NCBI GenBank assembly: GCA_902796295.1
Contig: CADBOL010000026.1
Span: 1 to 29,194 of the forward strand
From: Oscillospiraceae bacterium
GTDB taxonomy: Bacteria; Bacillota; Clostridia; Oscillospirales; Acutalibacteraceae
Reading direction: 5' to 3'
Length of the DNA stretch: 29,194 nucleotides
Shown: piece by piece, positions 12,815 to 21,252 of the stretch
Position numbering within the stretch: position 1 is the stretch's first letter
Layout: the number at the start of each line of letters is the position of its first letter
The notes under the pieces: generated by a model
Seen by the model: only the letters and a program-made list of their open reading frames with translations
Databases searched by the model: none
What the model was told of the DNA's origin: nothing
Translations under genes and position numbers: made by a program

Positions 12815-14839
12815 ATGAATGACTCTCTCAAGGATGAGAAAACGGGTCACAAGCCTCATATAGAAAAATGGAAGATGTTCGCCGTGCTGTTAATGATTTA
12901 TGACATGGTGGCAGTCAACCTCTCATATTTTGCCGCGCTGATTCTTCGTTATGATCTGAAATTCAGCGTGATACCCGAAGCGTATATCGGCGCACTGATC
13001 AGATTTGCTCCGGTGTATGCCTTTATCTGCGTGATTGTGTTTGCTCTTTTCCGGCTTTACGCAACCGTATGGCGCTATGCCAGCTATTATGAGCTGCTCA
13101 GAGCGGTGCTCGCTAGCGTAATCATGTCACTCTCTCATGTGGTGCTTATCCTGCCGTTTTGCCGGATGGTTTCCGGCATCACCCGCATGCCGATATCCTA
13201 TTATTGTTTCGGCGCGGTTTTCCAGTGTGCTTCCGTGGTCGGTATCAGATTTATATACAGGGTACTGATTCTATTCAAAAACAGCAGCGAGGTTACCTCG
13301 TCAAGCGGGCCGAGAGTCATGATAATCGGAGCGGGAGACGCGGGACAGAAGCTTCTCAGGGAAATCAACACCACCAAAGTCATCAGCGGCAAGGTCTGCT
13401 GTATTATCGATGACGACAGCAACAAAATCGGCAGATTCATTGACGGCATAAAGATAGTCGGAGGCAGAAATGATATACTGCACTACAGCAGGAAGCTGGG
13501 CATAGATAAAATATTCGTTGCCATACCCAGTCTGCCGTCCGATCAGTTAAGAGAGATTCTTGAAATCTGCAAGGAATCCGGCTGCGAAATCAAAACCCTT
13601 CCTTCAACGCAGCGCCTGCTGAGCGACGGTCAGCTCACATCACAGATGAAAAACGTTTCCATTGAAGACCTGCTCGGCAGAGAGCCGATAAAGGTTGAGA
13701 TGGATGAAATATTTGAATATATCAGCGGCAAGAAAATTCTTATCACCGGCGGCGGCGGAAGCATCGGCAGCGAGCTTGCCAGACAGATAGCCGCGCATTC
13801 TCCCGGTCTGCTTCTGATTTTTGATGTCTATGAGAACAATGCTTATGAAATTCAGCAGGAGCTCAAAAGAACACACCCCGACCTGAATCTTGTTGTTGAA
13901 ATAGGCTCAGTCAGAGACAGCAGACGGCTTGACCAGCTGTTTAAGAAATATAAACCGGACATTGTCTATCACGCGGCGGCGCACAAGCATGTTCCTCTTA
14001 TGGAAGACAGCCCCAACGAGGCAATCAAAAACAATGTTTTCGGAACATATAAGACCGCCTATGCCGCGATGATGAACGGAGTTCACAGATTTGTGCTCAT
14101 AAGCACGGACAAAGCGGTCAACCCCACAAACATTATGGGCGCGAGCAAGAGACTGTGTGAAATGATAATCCAGTTCTTTGACAGGATGATTAAAGAGCAC
14201 AGAGAGGACGAGATTCCCGTTCTGCGCACCCATATGGAAGATGACGGAGATAAAAACGCACCGTTTATCATTCCCGGGCAGGATGATCTCGGCCACAGCC
14301 ACGCTCAGACGGAATATGTCGCCGTCAGATTCGGAAATGTGCTCGGAAGCAACGGCTCGGTTATTCCGCTTTTCAAAAAACAGATTGAGACTACCAGAGT
14401 CGTGACGGTGACTCATAAGAATATCATCAGATATTTCATGACTCTTCCCGAAGCTGTCAGTCTCGTTCTTCAGGCAGGCACCTACGCCAAAGGCGGAGAG
14501 ATTTTTGTGCTTGATATGGGCGAGCCCGTCAAGATTGACACTCTCGCGAGAAACCTCATAAAGCTCAGCGGCCTCAGGCCCGATATAGATGTAAAGATAG
14601 AGTACACCGGCCTTCGCCCGGGCGAGAAGCTTTTTGAAGAGAAACTCATGGATGAAGAGGGGCTCAAGACCACTCCGAACAAACTCATACACATAGGAAA
14701 TCCCATACCGTTTGATATGGATAAATTCATTGAGAATCTTACCGGGCTGCTCAACACCGCGTTTGACAATGGTGACGAGATTTTTGAGCAGGTTGCGAAT
14801 ATGGTGCCGACATATCATCACGATAACAGCGGCAGATAG
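12815..14839 (+). CDS. Membrane-bound nucleotide-sugar 4,6-dehydratase (PglF/CapD/WbpM-like)
   Basis: Members of this family convert UDP-GlcNAc (or a similar sugar) to the 4-keto-6-deoxy form, the first step to bacillosamine-type amino sugars. The 674-aa protein has four N-terminal membrane helices (about residues 20-150), a nucleotide-binding domain starting RVMIIGAGDAGQKLL, and the catalytic SDR domain with ITGGGGSIGSE (about 309-319). The active-site motif STDKAVNPTNIMGASKR lies at about 429-445, with Met in place of the classical SDR Tyr. RPGEKLFEEKL lies near the end. An acidic, polar insertion (about 459-497) precedes VAVRFGNVLGSNGSVIP and makes the protein longer than most relatives. 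I chose the ATG at 12815 because GGGGTGA just upstream acts as binding site; an in-frame GTG at 12806 is part of it. Confidence 0.9.
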   Translation: MNDSLKDEKTGHKPHIEKWKMFAVLLMIYDMVAVNLSYFAALILRYDLKFSVIPEAYIGALIRFAPVYAFICVIVFALFRLYATVWRYASYYELLRAVLASVIMSLSHVVLILPFCRMVSGITRMPISYYCFGAVFQCASVVGIRFIYRVLILFKNSSEVTSSSGPRVMIIGAGDAGQKLLREINTTKVISGKVCCIIDDDSNKIGRFIDGIKIVGGRNDILHYSRKLGIDKIFVAIPSLPSDQLREILEICKESGCEIKTLPSTQRLLSDGQLTSQMKNVSIEDLLGREPIKVEMDEIFEYISGKKILITGGGGSIGSELARQIAAHSPGLLLIFDVYENNAYEIQQELKRTHPDLNLVVEIGSVRDSRRLDQLFKKYKPDIVYHAAAHKHVPLMEDSPNEAIKNNVFGTYKTAYAAMMNGVHRFVLISTDKAVNPTNIMGASKRLCEMIIQFFDRMIKEHREDEIPVLRTHMEDDGDKNAPFIIPGQDDLGHSHAQTEYVAVRFGNVLGSNGSVIPLFKKQIETTRVVTVTHKNIIRYFMTLPEAVSLVLQAGTYAKGGEIFVLDMGEPVKIDTLARNLIKLSGLRPDIDVKIEYTGLRPGEKLFEEKLMDEEGLKTTPNKLIHIGNPIPFDMDKFIENLTGLLNTAFDNGDEIFEQVANMVPTYHHDNSGR

Positions 14840-14849
14840 GAAGAAGAAA

Positions 14850-16139
14850 ATGTTTATTAAAGACAGTAACAGCATCACACCTTTTGAGAAGAAAATCTGG
14901 CTCTCATCGCCTACCATGCACGGCGACGAGAAAAAATGGGTTAATGACGCTATTGACACAAACTGGGTTTCGACGGTCGGCGCAAATATAAATGCGGTTG
15001 AGAGCGAAGTTGCATCATTTATCGGCAAAAAATACGGTGTCGGCCTGTCTTCCGGCACAGCAGCACTTCATCTCGCGGTCAGGCTGTGCGCGGAGAAACT
15101 CTACGGCAAGCCGAAGACCGGTCACGGAGCGCTTGAAGGCAAAAAAGTATTCTGCAGCGACATGACTTTCGATGCCACCGTTAACCCCGTGGTTTATGAA
15201 AACGGCGAGCCGGTCTTTCCCGATACGGAGTCTGACACATGGAATATGGATCCCGAAGCTCTCAGAAAGGCGTTTGAGCTTTATCCTGATGTAAAGCTCA
15301 TAGTTGCCGCTCATCTTTACGGCACTCCCGCAAAGATTGACGAGATAAGAAGAATTGCGGATGAGCACGGCGCGCTGATTGTTGAAGACGCCGCCGAGTC
15401 ATTCGGTTCCACGTTTGACGGCAGGCAGACGGGTTCATTCGGCGATGTTTCGGTTATATCATTCAACGGCAACAAGATTATAACAGGATCCACCGGCGGG
15501 ATGCTTCTCACAGACAGCAAAGAGGATGCCGATACAGTGCGCAAATGGAGCACGCAGAGCCGTGAGGATGCCCCCTGGTATCAGCACGAGGAGCTCGGAT
15601 ACAATTACAGGATGTCCAATATTGTGGCGGGAGTTGTCAGAGGACAGCTGCCGTATCTCAGGGAGCACATCGCTCAGAAAAAGGCAATTTACGAAAGATA
15701 TAAAGAGGGCTTCAAAGGTCTCCCCGTGAGCATGAATCCGGTAAATGAGACCCGGTGCGATGTCAACTGCTGGCTGAGCTGTCTCATAATCGACAGGCAG
15801 GCAATGTGTCCGACAGTGAGAAGCGAAAACAAAGCGCTTTACAATCCGGAGCACGGAAAAAGCTGCCCTGCCGAGATACTTGAGCAGCTTGCCCGGATAA
15901 ACGCCGAAGGCAGACCGGTATGGAAGCCCATGCATATGCAGCCGATTTACAGGCTGCACGGCTTCGTTACAAAAAACGGAGACGGCAGGGCGAGAACGAA
16001 CGCCTATATTGACACGGGCGATGCCGGAAGCATAGGCGAGGATATTTTTGAAAGAGGCATCTGCCTGCCGAGCGACAATAAAATGACACCGGCGGAGCAG
16101 GATGCAATTATAGAAGTTATCGGAAGATGTTTTGATTAA
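14850..16139 (+). CDS. DegT/DnrJ/EryC1/StrS-family PLP aminotransferase (PglE-like)
   Basis: The protein should transfer an amino group to the 4-keto sugar made by the preceding dehydratase, giving a UDP-4-amino-4,6-dideoxy sugar. The 429-aa product contains DTNWVSTVGANINAVE, GVGLSSGTAALHLAVRL, LIVEDAAESFGS and VISFNGNKIITGSTGG, with the PLP lysine at Lys209. A C-terminal HMQPIYR/GICLPSDN region is typical of sugar aminotransferases. The ATG at 14850 follows AGGAAG (14838-14843). The frame stays open upstream into the dehydratase gene, but that stretch reads as an unrelated frame. The gap to the dehydratase is 10 bases, which supports joint expression and linked function. Confidence 0.92.
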   Translation: MFIKDSNSITPFEKKIWLSSPTMHGDEKKWVNDAIDTNWVSTVGANINAVESEVASFIGKKYGVGLSSGTAALHLAVRLCAEKLYGKPKTGHGALEGKKVFCSDMTFDATVNPVVYENGEPVFPDTESDTWNMDPEALRKAFELYPDVKLIVAAHLYGTPAKIDEIRRIADEHGALIVEDAAESFGSTFDGRQTGSFGDVSVISFNGNKIITGSTGGMLLTDSKEDADTVRKWSTQSREDAPWYQHEELGYNYRMSNIVAGVVRGQLPYLREHIAQKKAIYERYKEGFKGLPVSMNPVNETRCDVNCWLSCLIIDRQAMCPTVRSENKALYNPEHGKSCPAEILEQLARINAEGRPVWKPMHMQPIYRLHGFVTKNGDGRARTNAYIDTGDAGSIGEDIFERGICLPSDNKMTPAEQDAIIEVIGRCFD

Positions 16140-16168
16140 TCAGGCAGATTGCATTGGAGAGAGCACAG

Positions 16169-16846
16169 ATGAAAAAACACCGTATCTATTCCCGATATTT
16201 AAAACGCTTGCTTGATATTATCTGTTCTGTTCTTGCATTGATTTTTCTCTGTTGGGTTTTCGGAATCATCGCTCTGCTGGTCAGAATAAAACTCGGCAGC
16301 CCCGTATTATATACTGCCGAAAGAATAGGCAAAGACGGAGAACGCTTCAAACTGTATAAATTCAGAAGCATGACAGATGAGAGAGACGAAAACGGCAAGC
16401 TTCTTCCGGATGTGGTGAGGTTAACGAAATTCGGCAGAATTCTGAGGTCAACCAGTCTGGATGAACTGCCGGAAGTGTTTAACATTTATACCGGAAGCAT
16501 GAGCTTTACAGGTCCCAGACCGATGCCTGTCTCATACAAAGATTATTTTACCCCTGAAGAAAGGCACAGGCACGATGTCAGGCCGGGACTTTCCGGATGG
16601 GCTCAGGTTCACGGACGGAACTCAATTCCCTGGGAAGAAAAATTCAGACTTGATTTATGGTATGTGGACAATGTCTCCTTCTTTGTTGACTGCAAGATAC
16701 TGATTGACACAGTTTTAAAGGTGGTAAAGAGAGAGGATATAGGGCAGGGAGAGAAGGCCCCGGAAAGCTTATATATTGAGCGTGCCGACTGGATTATAAC
16801 AGAGGACGGAGCTTTGCCTCCGGACGAGAAAGAGGATCAGAATTGA
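16169..16846 (+). CDS. Monotopic phosphoglycosyl transferase (PglC/bacterial sugar transferase family)
   Basis: The enzyme moves a sugar phosphate from its UDP donor to undecaprenyl phosphate and so starts assembly of the glycan on the inner membrane face. The 225-aa size fits the small PglC class rather than the large WbaP class. It has one re-entrant hydrophobic helix near the N-terminus (RLLDIICSVLALIFLCWVFG), then YKFRSMTDERDENGKLLP, the Asp98-Glu99 catalytic dyad in TSLDELPEVFN, FTGPRPMP and RPGLSGWAQVHGRN. The ATG at 16169 is chosen because GGAGAGAG at 16156-16163 fits it; an in-frame TTG at 16154 overlaps that site. With the two genes before it, it makes a Pgl-like F-E-C set without an acetyltransferase (PglD) between them. 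Confidence 0.93.
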   Translation: MKKHRIYSRYLKRLLDIICSVLALIFLCWVFGIIALLVRIKLGSPVLYTAERIGKDGERFKLYKFRSMTDERDENGKLLPDVVRLTKFGRILRSTSLDELPEVFNIYTGSMSFTGPRPMPVSYKDYFTPEERHRHDVRPGLSGWAQVHGRNSIPWEEKFRLDLWYVDNVSFFVDCKILIDTVLKVVKREDIGQGEKAPESLYIERADWIITEDGALPPDEKEDQN

Positions 16847-18135
16847 AAGATTTTAAAGGTAAAAAACTGCTGTTTCTTGACGGTTCACCGTTAGCTGTTC
16901 CCGCTGTCAACCGTGCCAAAGAACTCGGAATATACACAATTGTGGCAAATTATTACGACAAGAGTGTTTCTGTCGCGAAACAATATGCCGATGAAGCGTG
17001 GGACATCAATTTTTCGGATATACCGGAAACCGTTAAAAAAATGAAAGAGGCCGGTGTCGACGGCATTTTCCAGGGATGGACGGATTCGCATCTGCCTTCT
17101 TATGCCGCTCTCTGTGATGCCGCGGGATTTTTCTGTTACGGAACAGCAGAACAGTTTGATATCTGCATAAATAAAGACAAATTCAAGAAAGTCTGCAGAG
17201 AAAACGGAGTTCCTGTTGCCGAAGAATATAATCCCGTATTTGATTCAGACGGAGAGCTTGATATCGGGAAAATGGGCGAAATCAGATATCCGGTGATTGT
17301 CAAGCCCGCAGACAGCAGCGGAAGCAGAGGTATATATATCTGCAAAGACTCAGAGGAGCTTAAGAATTATTTCGGTAAAGCACTTGATATTTCTCCTAGC
17401 AAAACCGTGCTTATCGAGCAATACATCACAGGGCAGCATGTAAATATTTACTACACTCTGAGCGACGGGGATATTTATTTATCCGCAATGGCCGACAGAT
17501 ATGTTGATTATCTTGATTATCAGAGCGCGCCGGTGCCTGTCCTGCTTGTTCACCCGTCAAAGTATCTCGGAGACTTTGAAAACGGCGTTGACAGGAAAAT
17601 CCGGGAAATGTTTAAAACAAGAGGCATGAAAAACGGCATTGCCTTTGTTCAGGGTTTCCGCTGCGATAACGGAGAATTTGTAATCTACGAAATGGGTTAC
17701 AGGCCAAACGGGGGCGGTACCTATTCTTTAATAAACGCGTGTTCAGGATACAATCAGCTGGATATGCTCATCAGTTTTTCTCTCACCGGCAAAATGGGCG
17801 AGGAGGAGAAACTCAGGGAACAGTCTCCTCATTTTGACAGGAAAGCGCTGATGTATGTTGTATCTGCGGGCACAGAAAATATCGGAGTATTCAAAGGGCT
17901 GGATGAAATCAGGCAGCTTGATTCGGTTGTTGATGTTATTCCCGTCAGATTCCCCGATGAACACAACAAAGGATTGGGCAGTCATTCAAGAATAGCGGCA
18001 TATATACTGTTTACAGCCAATGACACAGAGGATGCGGAAAAAACGCTGTCATCTGTTTACCGGCTGATTGACATAAGAAACCGGGAAGGTATTTCCATGC
18101 CGGTCATACATGCCGATACATCTGTAATTGACTGA
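16843..18135 (+). CDS. ATP-grasp ligase, carboxylate-amine ligase type
   Basis: ATP-grasp enzymes join a carboxylate to an amine (or thiol) through an acyl phosphate. The 430-aa protein has the usual order: pre-ATP-grasp Rossmann part (about 1-105, LLFLDGSPLAVPAVNRAKEL), the phosphate loop VKPADSSGSRGIYI (153-166), an IEQYITG strand (191-197) and the metal-site strand YEMGYRPNGGG (282-292). Overall it is like BtrJ/PurK-type ligases and not specific for a known reaction. It starts with TTG overlapping the previous stop by 4 bases (TTGA), with GAGG 7 bases upstream. Its place between a sugar-transferase gene and an ornithine-cyclodeaminase-like gene suggests it makes an amide bond with an amino acid; this is inference. 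Confidence 0.87.
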   Translation: MKDFKGKKLLFLDGSPLAVPAVNRAKELGIYTIVANYYDKSVSVAKQYADEAWDINFSDIPETVKKMKEAGVDGIFQGWTDSHLPSYAALCDAAGFFCYGTAEQFDICINKDKFKKVCRENGVPVAEEYNPVFDSDGELDIGKMGEIRYPVIVKPADSSGSRGIYICKDSEELKNYFGKALDISPSKTVLIEQYITGQHVNIYYTLSDGDIYLSAMADRYVDYLDYQSAPVPVLLVHPSKYLGDFENGVDRKIREMFKTRGMKNGIAFVQGFRCDNGEFVIYEMGYRPNGGGTYSLINACSGYNQLDMLISFSLTGKMGEEEKLREQSPHFDRKALMYVVSAGTENIGVFKGLDEIRQLDSVVDVIPVRFPDEHNKGLGSHSRIAAYILFTANDTEDAEKTLSSVYRLIDIRNREGISMPVIHADTSVID

Positions 18136-18151
18136 CATAAGAAGAGGTAAA

Positions 18152-19174
18152 ATGGATAACAGGATTACAGCAAAAATAATATCAATGGAAGATATTATCA
18201 GCGCCGGCTGCTTTGATGTGGATAAAACCGTCGCTGTAATAGAAAAAGCGCTGATTTCATACAAGAACGGAAGAATCATAATGCCGGATAAAATCTCACA
18301 GATTTTCGATGAGAAAACGCAGGATCGCATTAACTGTATGCCGGCAACGCTTCTGGATGAAAAAATCTGCGGTCTTAAATGGGTATCGGTTTTCCCGGAT
18401 AATCCTGTTTTACGCAATGTTCCGAATGTCTCGGGACTGATTGTTCTTTCGGAGCTTGAAAGAGGATTTCCCGTTGCTGTGATGGACGGAACTTTTATTA
18501 CTGCTTTCCGCACAGCGTGTATGGGTGCAATCGGGGCTAAACATCTTGCCCGGCCCGACAGTAAGGTTATAGGTTTTATCGGCAGCGGCGAGCAGGCGAA
18601 GATGCATCTTATAACAATGAAGCATATGATTCCCGGAATCGAGGTTTGCAGAGTCTCATCAAAGGATTCCGTCAGCGAAATGTCATTTATTGAGGAAATG
18701 CAGAGAAGATTTCCCGATATCAGATTTGAATCATGCGCTTCGGATTATGACAGAGCTTCCACCGGAGCGGATATCATTGTTACGGCTGTCAGCTGTCAGG
18801 CTCCGCTGCTGAAAGCAAAAACAATAAAAGACGGCGCATTTTACTGCCATGTTGCCGGGTGGGAAGATGAATATGAGGTTCCGCTGAAGGCAGACAAGAT
18901 TGTCTGCGATCAGTGGGAGTGCGTTAAGCACAGAACCCAGACAATCAGCAGACTGTATCAGCAGGGCAGGCTGAAAGATGAAGATATCTATGCGGATATT
19001 GTTGATATAATTGACGGCACCAAACCGGGACGTGAGAATGAGAATGAATTTATTTATTTTAATTCTGTCGGTCTGTCATTTATTGATGTGGCGGTAGCGT
19101 ACAGTTTTTTCAAGCAGGTAACAGATACAGGATCAGGTACAGATTGGGATATAAAGAATTCAGCATTTATTTAA
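18152..19174 (+). CDS. Ornithine cyclodeaminase / mu-crystallin / SbnB-family dehydrogenase
   Basis: The family holds NAD(P)-dependent amino-acid and imino-acid dehydrogenases: ornithine cyclodeaminase, alanine and lysine dehydrogenases, ketimine reductases, and SbnB, which releases 2,3-diaminopropionate. The 340-aa protein shows the substrate-side Lys76 (GLKWVSVFPDNP), the signature TAFRTACMGAIGAKHLA (117-133), the nucleotide loop GFIGSGEQAKMHL (141-153), and an acidic active-site loop GWEDEYEVP where classical members have GSDxPxKxEL. That change argues against plain ornithine cyclodeaminase. The ATG at 18152 has AAGAGGTAA in front. It lies directly after the ATP-grasp gene and before a PLP-fold gene; its likely task is to provide an unusual amino acid for the glycan (inference). 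Confidence 0.85.
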   Translation: MDNRITAKIISMEDIISAGCFDVDKTVAVIEKALISYKNGRIIMPDKISQIFDEKTQDRINCMPATLLDEKICGLKWVSVFPDNPVLRNVPNVSGLIVLSELERGFPVAVMDGTFITAFRTACMGAIGAKHLARPDSKVIGFIGSGEQAKMHLITMKHMIPGIEVCRVSSKDSVSEMSFIEEMQRRFPDIRFESCASDYDRASTGADIIVTAVSCQAPLLKAKTIKDGAFYCHVAGWEDEYEVPLKADKIVCDQWECVKHRTQTISRLYQQGRLKDEDIYADIVDIIDGTKPGRENENEFIYFNSVGLSFIDVAVAYSFFKQVTDTGSGTDWDIKNSAFI

Positions 19175-19189
19175 AGGAAGAGACCGCTT

Positions 19190-20197
19190 ATGAGAGAAAT
19201 CGGCAGCGAATTCTGGGATGTACCGGTTAATGAAAATGAAAACGGACTGTTTGCGGATAACATTCAGTGGTATCTCTCGGGAAGAAGCGCGTTAAAGGCG
19301 ATTATAAAAGAAACACCTCATATTAAAAGTGTTGCAATGCCGGGCTGGTGCTGTGACAGTATGATTCTTCCTTTTATTGATGCCGGGATATCGGTGAAAT
19401 TCTACCCTGTATATTTTGACGGCGATTTCAGGCAGGATCTCCGTTTTGACTGCGACGCATTGTTTATTATGGATTATTTCGGATATACAGGCAAAGCCCC
19501 TGACATTTCGGGATATCCGGGCACAGTTATCCGTGATGTAACGCATTCTTTATTCAGCAAATCATATTGTGATGCCGATTATTATTTCGGTTCTTTGCGA
19601 AAATGGTGCGGTATCAAGACGGGCGGATTTGCTTTCGCGCAAAGCGGACGCAGACTCATTGAAGCCGGCGGCGAAGATTACGGATATACAGAGCTGCGCA
19701 GAAAAGCAATGATGTTAAAGGATTGCTATATAAACGGGAAGCCCGACGATGAGGGTAATCAGGTAACAGATAAAAAGTATCTTGATATTTTTTCAGAGGC
19801 AGAAGAGCTTCTTGAAAAGATTGATATTGCTCCCGCCTCGGAGAGCGATGTTGAGCTCTCGGGCAGAACAGATGCCGGGTTTATAAGAACACGCCGCAGG
19901 GAAAATGCCGGAATTCTGATGTCGGCTTTTTCCGATTGGCTGATTTTCCCGGAAATGTCTGATTCCGACTGCCCGATGTTTGTCCCGGTGCTTGTGCCGG
20001 GGGGCAAAAGAGATGAGCTCAGGCGCCATCTTATAAAAAATGAGATATACTGCCCGGTTCACTGGCCCGTCAGCGAATATCACAGGCTTGATGAAACATC
20101 CTCCCGCATATATCCGGACGAGCTCAGTCTTGTCTGCGATCAGAGATACGGCAAAGAAGATATGCTTCATATTGTAAATACAATCAAATCCTTCTGA
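19190..20197 (+). CDS. Divergent PLP-dependent aminotransferase-fold protein
   Basis: This 335-aa protein shows the outline of a DegT-like fold type I enzyme but is shorter and diverged. YLSGRSALKAII (28-39) matches the cofactor phosphate region. PGWCCDSMILPFIDAG (51-66) and LFIMDYFGYTG follow. VIRDVTHSLFS (Asp116) would bind the pyridine nitrogen, and FGSLRKWCGIKTGGF (133-147) contains Lys138 at the expected Schiff-base position. The C-terminal VPVLVPGGKRDELRRHL and YCPVHWP fit the small domain. It may aminate a keto sugar or act on an amino acid. The ATG at 19190 follows AAAGGAAGAG. It is placed between the dehydrogenase-like and the FemAB-like gene, 11 bases before the latter, so they probably act together. 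Confidence 0.78.
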   Translation: MREIGSEFWDVPVNENENGLFADNIQWYLSGRSALKAIIKETPHIKSVAMPGWCCDSMILPFIDAGISVKFYPVYFDGDFRQDLRFDCDALFIMDYFGYTGKAPDISGYPGTVIRDVTHSLFSKSYCDADYYFGSLRKWCGIKTGGFAFAQSGRRLIEAGGEDYGYTELRRKAMMLKDCYINGKPDDEGNQVTDKKYLDIFSEAEELLEKIDIAPASESDVELSGRTDAGFIRTRRRENAGILMSAFSDWLIFPEMSDSDCPMFVPVLVPGGKRDELRRHLIKNEIYCPVHWPVSEYHRLDETSSRIYPDELSLVCDQRYGKEDMLHIVNTIKSF

Positions 20198-20208
20198 CTG
20201 GAGTTAAA

Positions 20209-21243
20209 ATGCTTACTGTATACACACTTGAAAAACAGGATAAATGGGATTCAGCCGTCCGGTCATTTTCGGATTATGATGTTTACTGGCTGAGCGGATA
20301 TGTGCGCGCTTTTCAAATTCACGGTGACGGAGAACCCCTGCTGTTTTATTATGAGGACGAAACGGTTCGCGGAATAAACGCCGTTATGAAACGCGATGTG
20401 GCAAAAGATAAACGTTTTGAGGGTAAAATACCGGAAGGGGTATATTACGATTTTGCCTCCCCGTATGGTTACGGCGGATGGATTATAGAAGGAGATAATC
20501 CGGAGCCGCTCTTTGAGGCTTACTCGGAGTATCTGAAAAAACACGGATATATAAGCGAATTTGTCCGTTTTCATCCGATGATAAAAAATCAGGAAAAATG
20601 CGCACGGTTTTATGATGTGATTCAGCTTGGTGAAGTGGTGCATATGGACCTGACCTCACCCGAAGAGATATGGAGCAACATTACAAGCAAAAACAGAAAT
20701 GTGATACGAAAAGCATATAAGAACGGCGTCAGGATTTATAACGGCCGTTTTCCGCAGATCTTTAAAGAATTCAGAGAAATATATAATGGCACGATGGACA
20801 GGGACTGCGCCGACAGTTACTATTATTTCGGCGAAGAGTTCTATAATTCCGTTCTGAATGATCTGCCGCATAATTCACAGGTTTTTTATGCTGTGAAAGA
20901 TGGAAAAACCATTGCAGCATCAATCATGCTTACTGCGAACGGAAGAATGAATTATCACCTTTCCGGCTCATTGCGTGAATACAGTTCTCTTGCGGCATCA
21001 AATCTTATGCTATGCGAAGCAGCCCTTTGGGGCTTCGCAAACGGATACAAATCCTTTTACCTCGGAGGCGGAGTAGGCTCGGGAGAGGACAGCCTTTTCA
21101 AATTTAAGAGAGCATTTTATAAAGGAGACCTGAACCGGTTTTCCATAGGTAAAAAGGTCTATGACAAAGAAAAATATGATGAATTACTCAGCATGAGAGC
21201 TGAGACATATAATCCGGGATTTTTCCCTGAGTACAGAGGATAA
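20209..21243 (+). CDS. FemAB-like GNAT-fold acyl/aminoacyl transferase
   Basis: The 344-aa protein has the double-GNAT layout of FemAB and Acetyltransf_6 proteins: an N-terminal half with YWLSGYVRAFQIHGDGEPLLF, and a C-terminal half with a basic helix NITSKNRNVIRKAYKNGVRI, then VFYAVKDGKTIAASIMLTA, MNYHLSGSL and LGGGVGSGEDSLFKFKRAF. The last motif is typical of the cluster-encoded relatives. FemABX proteins use aminoacyl-tRNA to add amino acids to lipid II; GNAT relatives in polysaccharide clusters N-acylate amino sugars. Donor and acceptor are not known here. A good guess is transfer of an acyl or aminoacyl group onto an amino sugar of the glycan precursor. GGAG stands 6 bases before the ATG. 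Confidence 0.82.
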   Translation: MLTVYTLEKQDKWDSAVRSFSDYDVYWLSGYVRAFQIHGDGEPLLFYYEDETVRGINAVMKRDVAKDKRFEGKIPEGVYYDFASPYGYGGWIIEGDNPEPLFEAYSEYLKKHGYISEFVRFHPMIKNQEKCARFYDVIQLGEVVHMDLTSPEEIWSNITSKNRNVIRKAYKNGVRIYNGRFPQIFKEFREIYNGTMDRDCADSYYYFGEEFYNSVLNDLPHNSQVFYAVKDGKTIAASIMLTANGRMNYHLSGSLREYSSLAASNLMLCEAALWGFANGYKSFYLGGGVGSGEDSLFKFKRAFYKGDLNRFSIGKKVYDKEKYDELLSMRAETYNPGFFPEYRG

Positions 21244-21252
21244 TCAAGAATA

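Noticed and set aside
14712..14849. N-terminal extension of the DegT aminotransferase
   Set aside because: It overlaps the end of the dehydratase gene in another frame and reads as unrelated sequence; the ATG at 14850 has a binding site and the expected family start.
13907..15058. Minus-strand open frame of 383 codons across the dehydratase and aminotransferase genes
   Set aside because: It is a shadow of two well-supported genes on the other strand, spans the border between them and has no family features.
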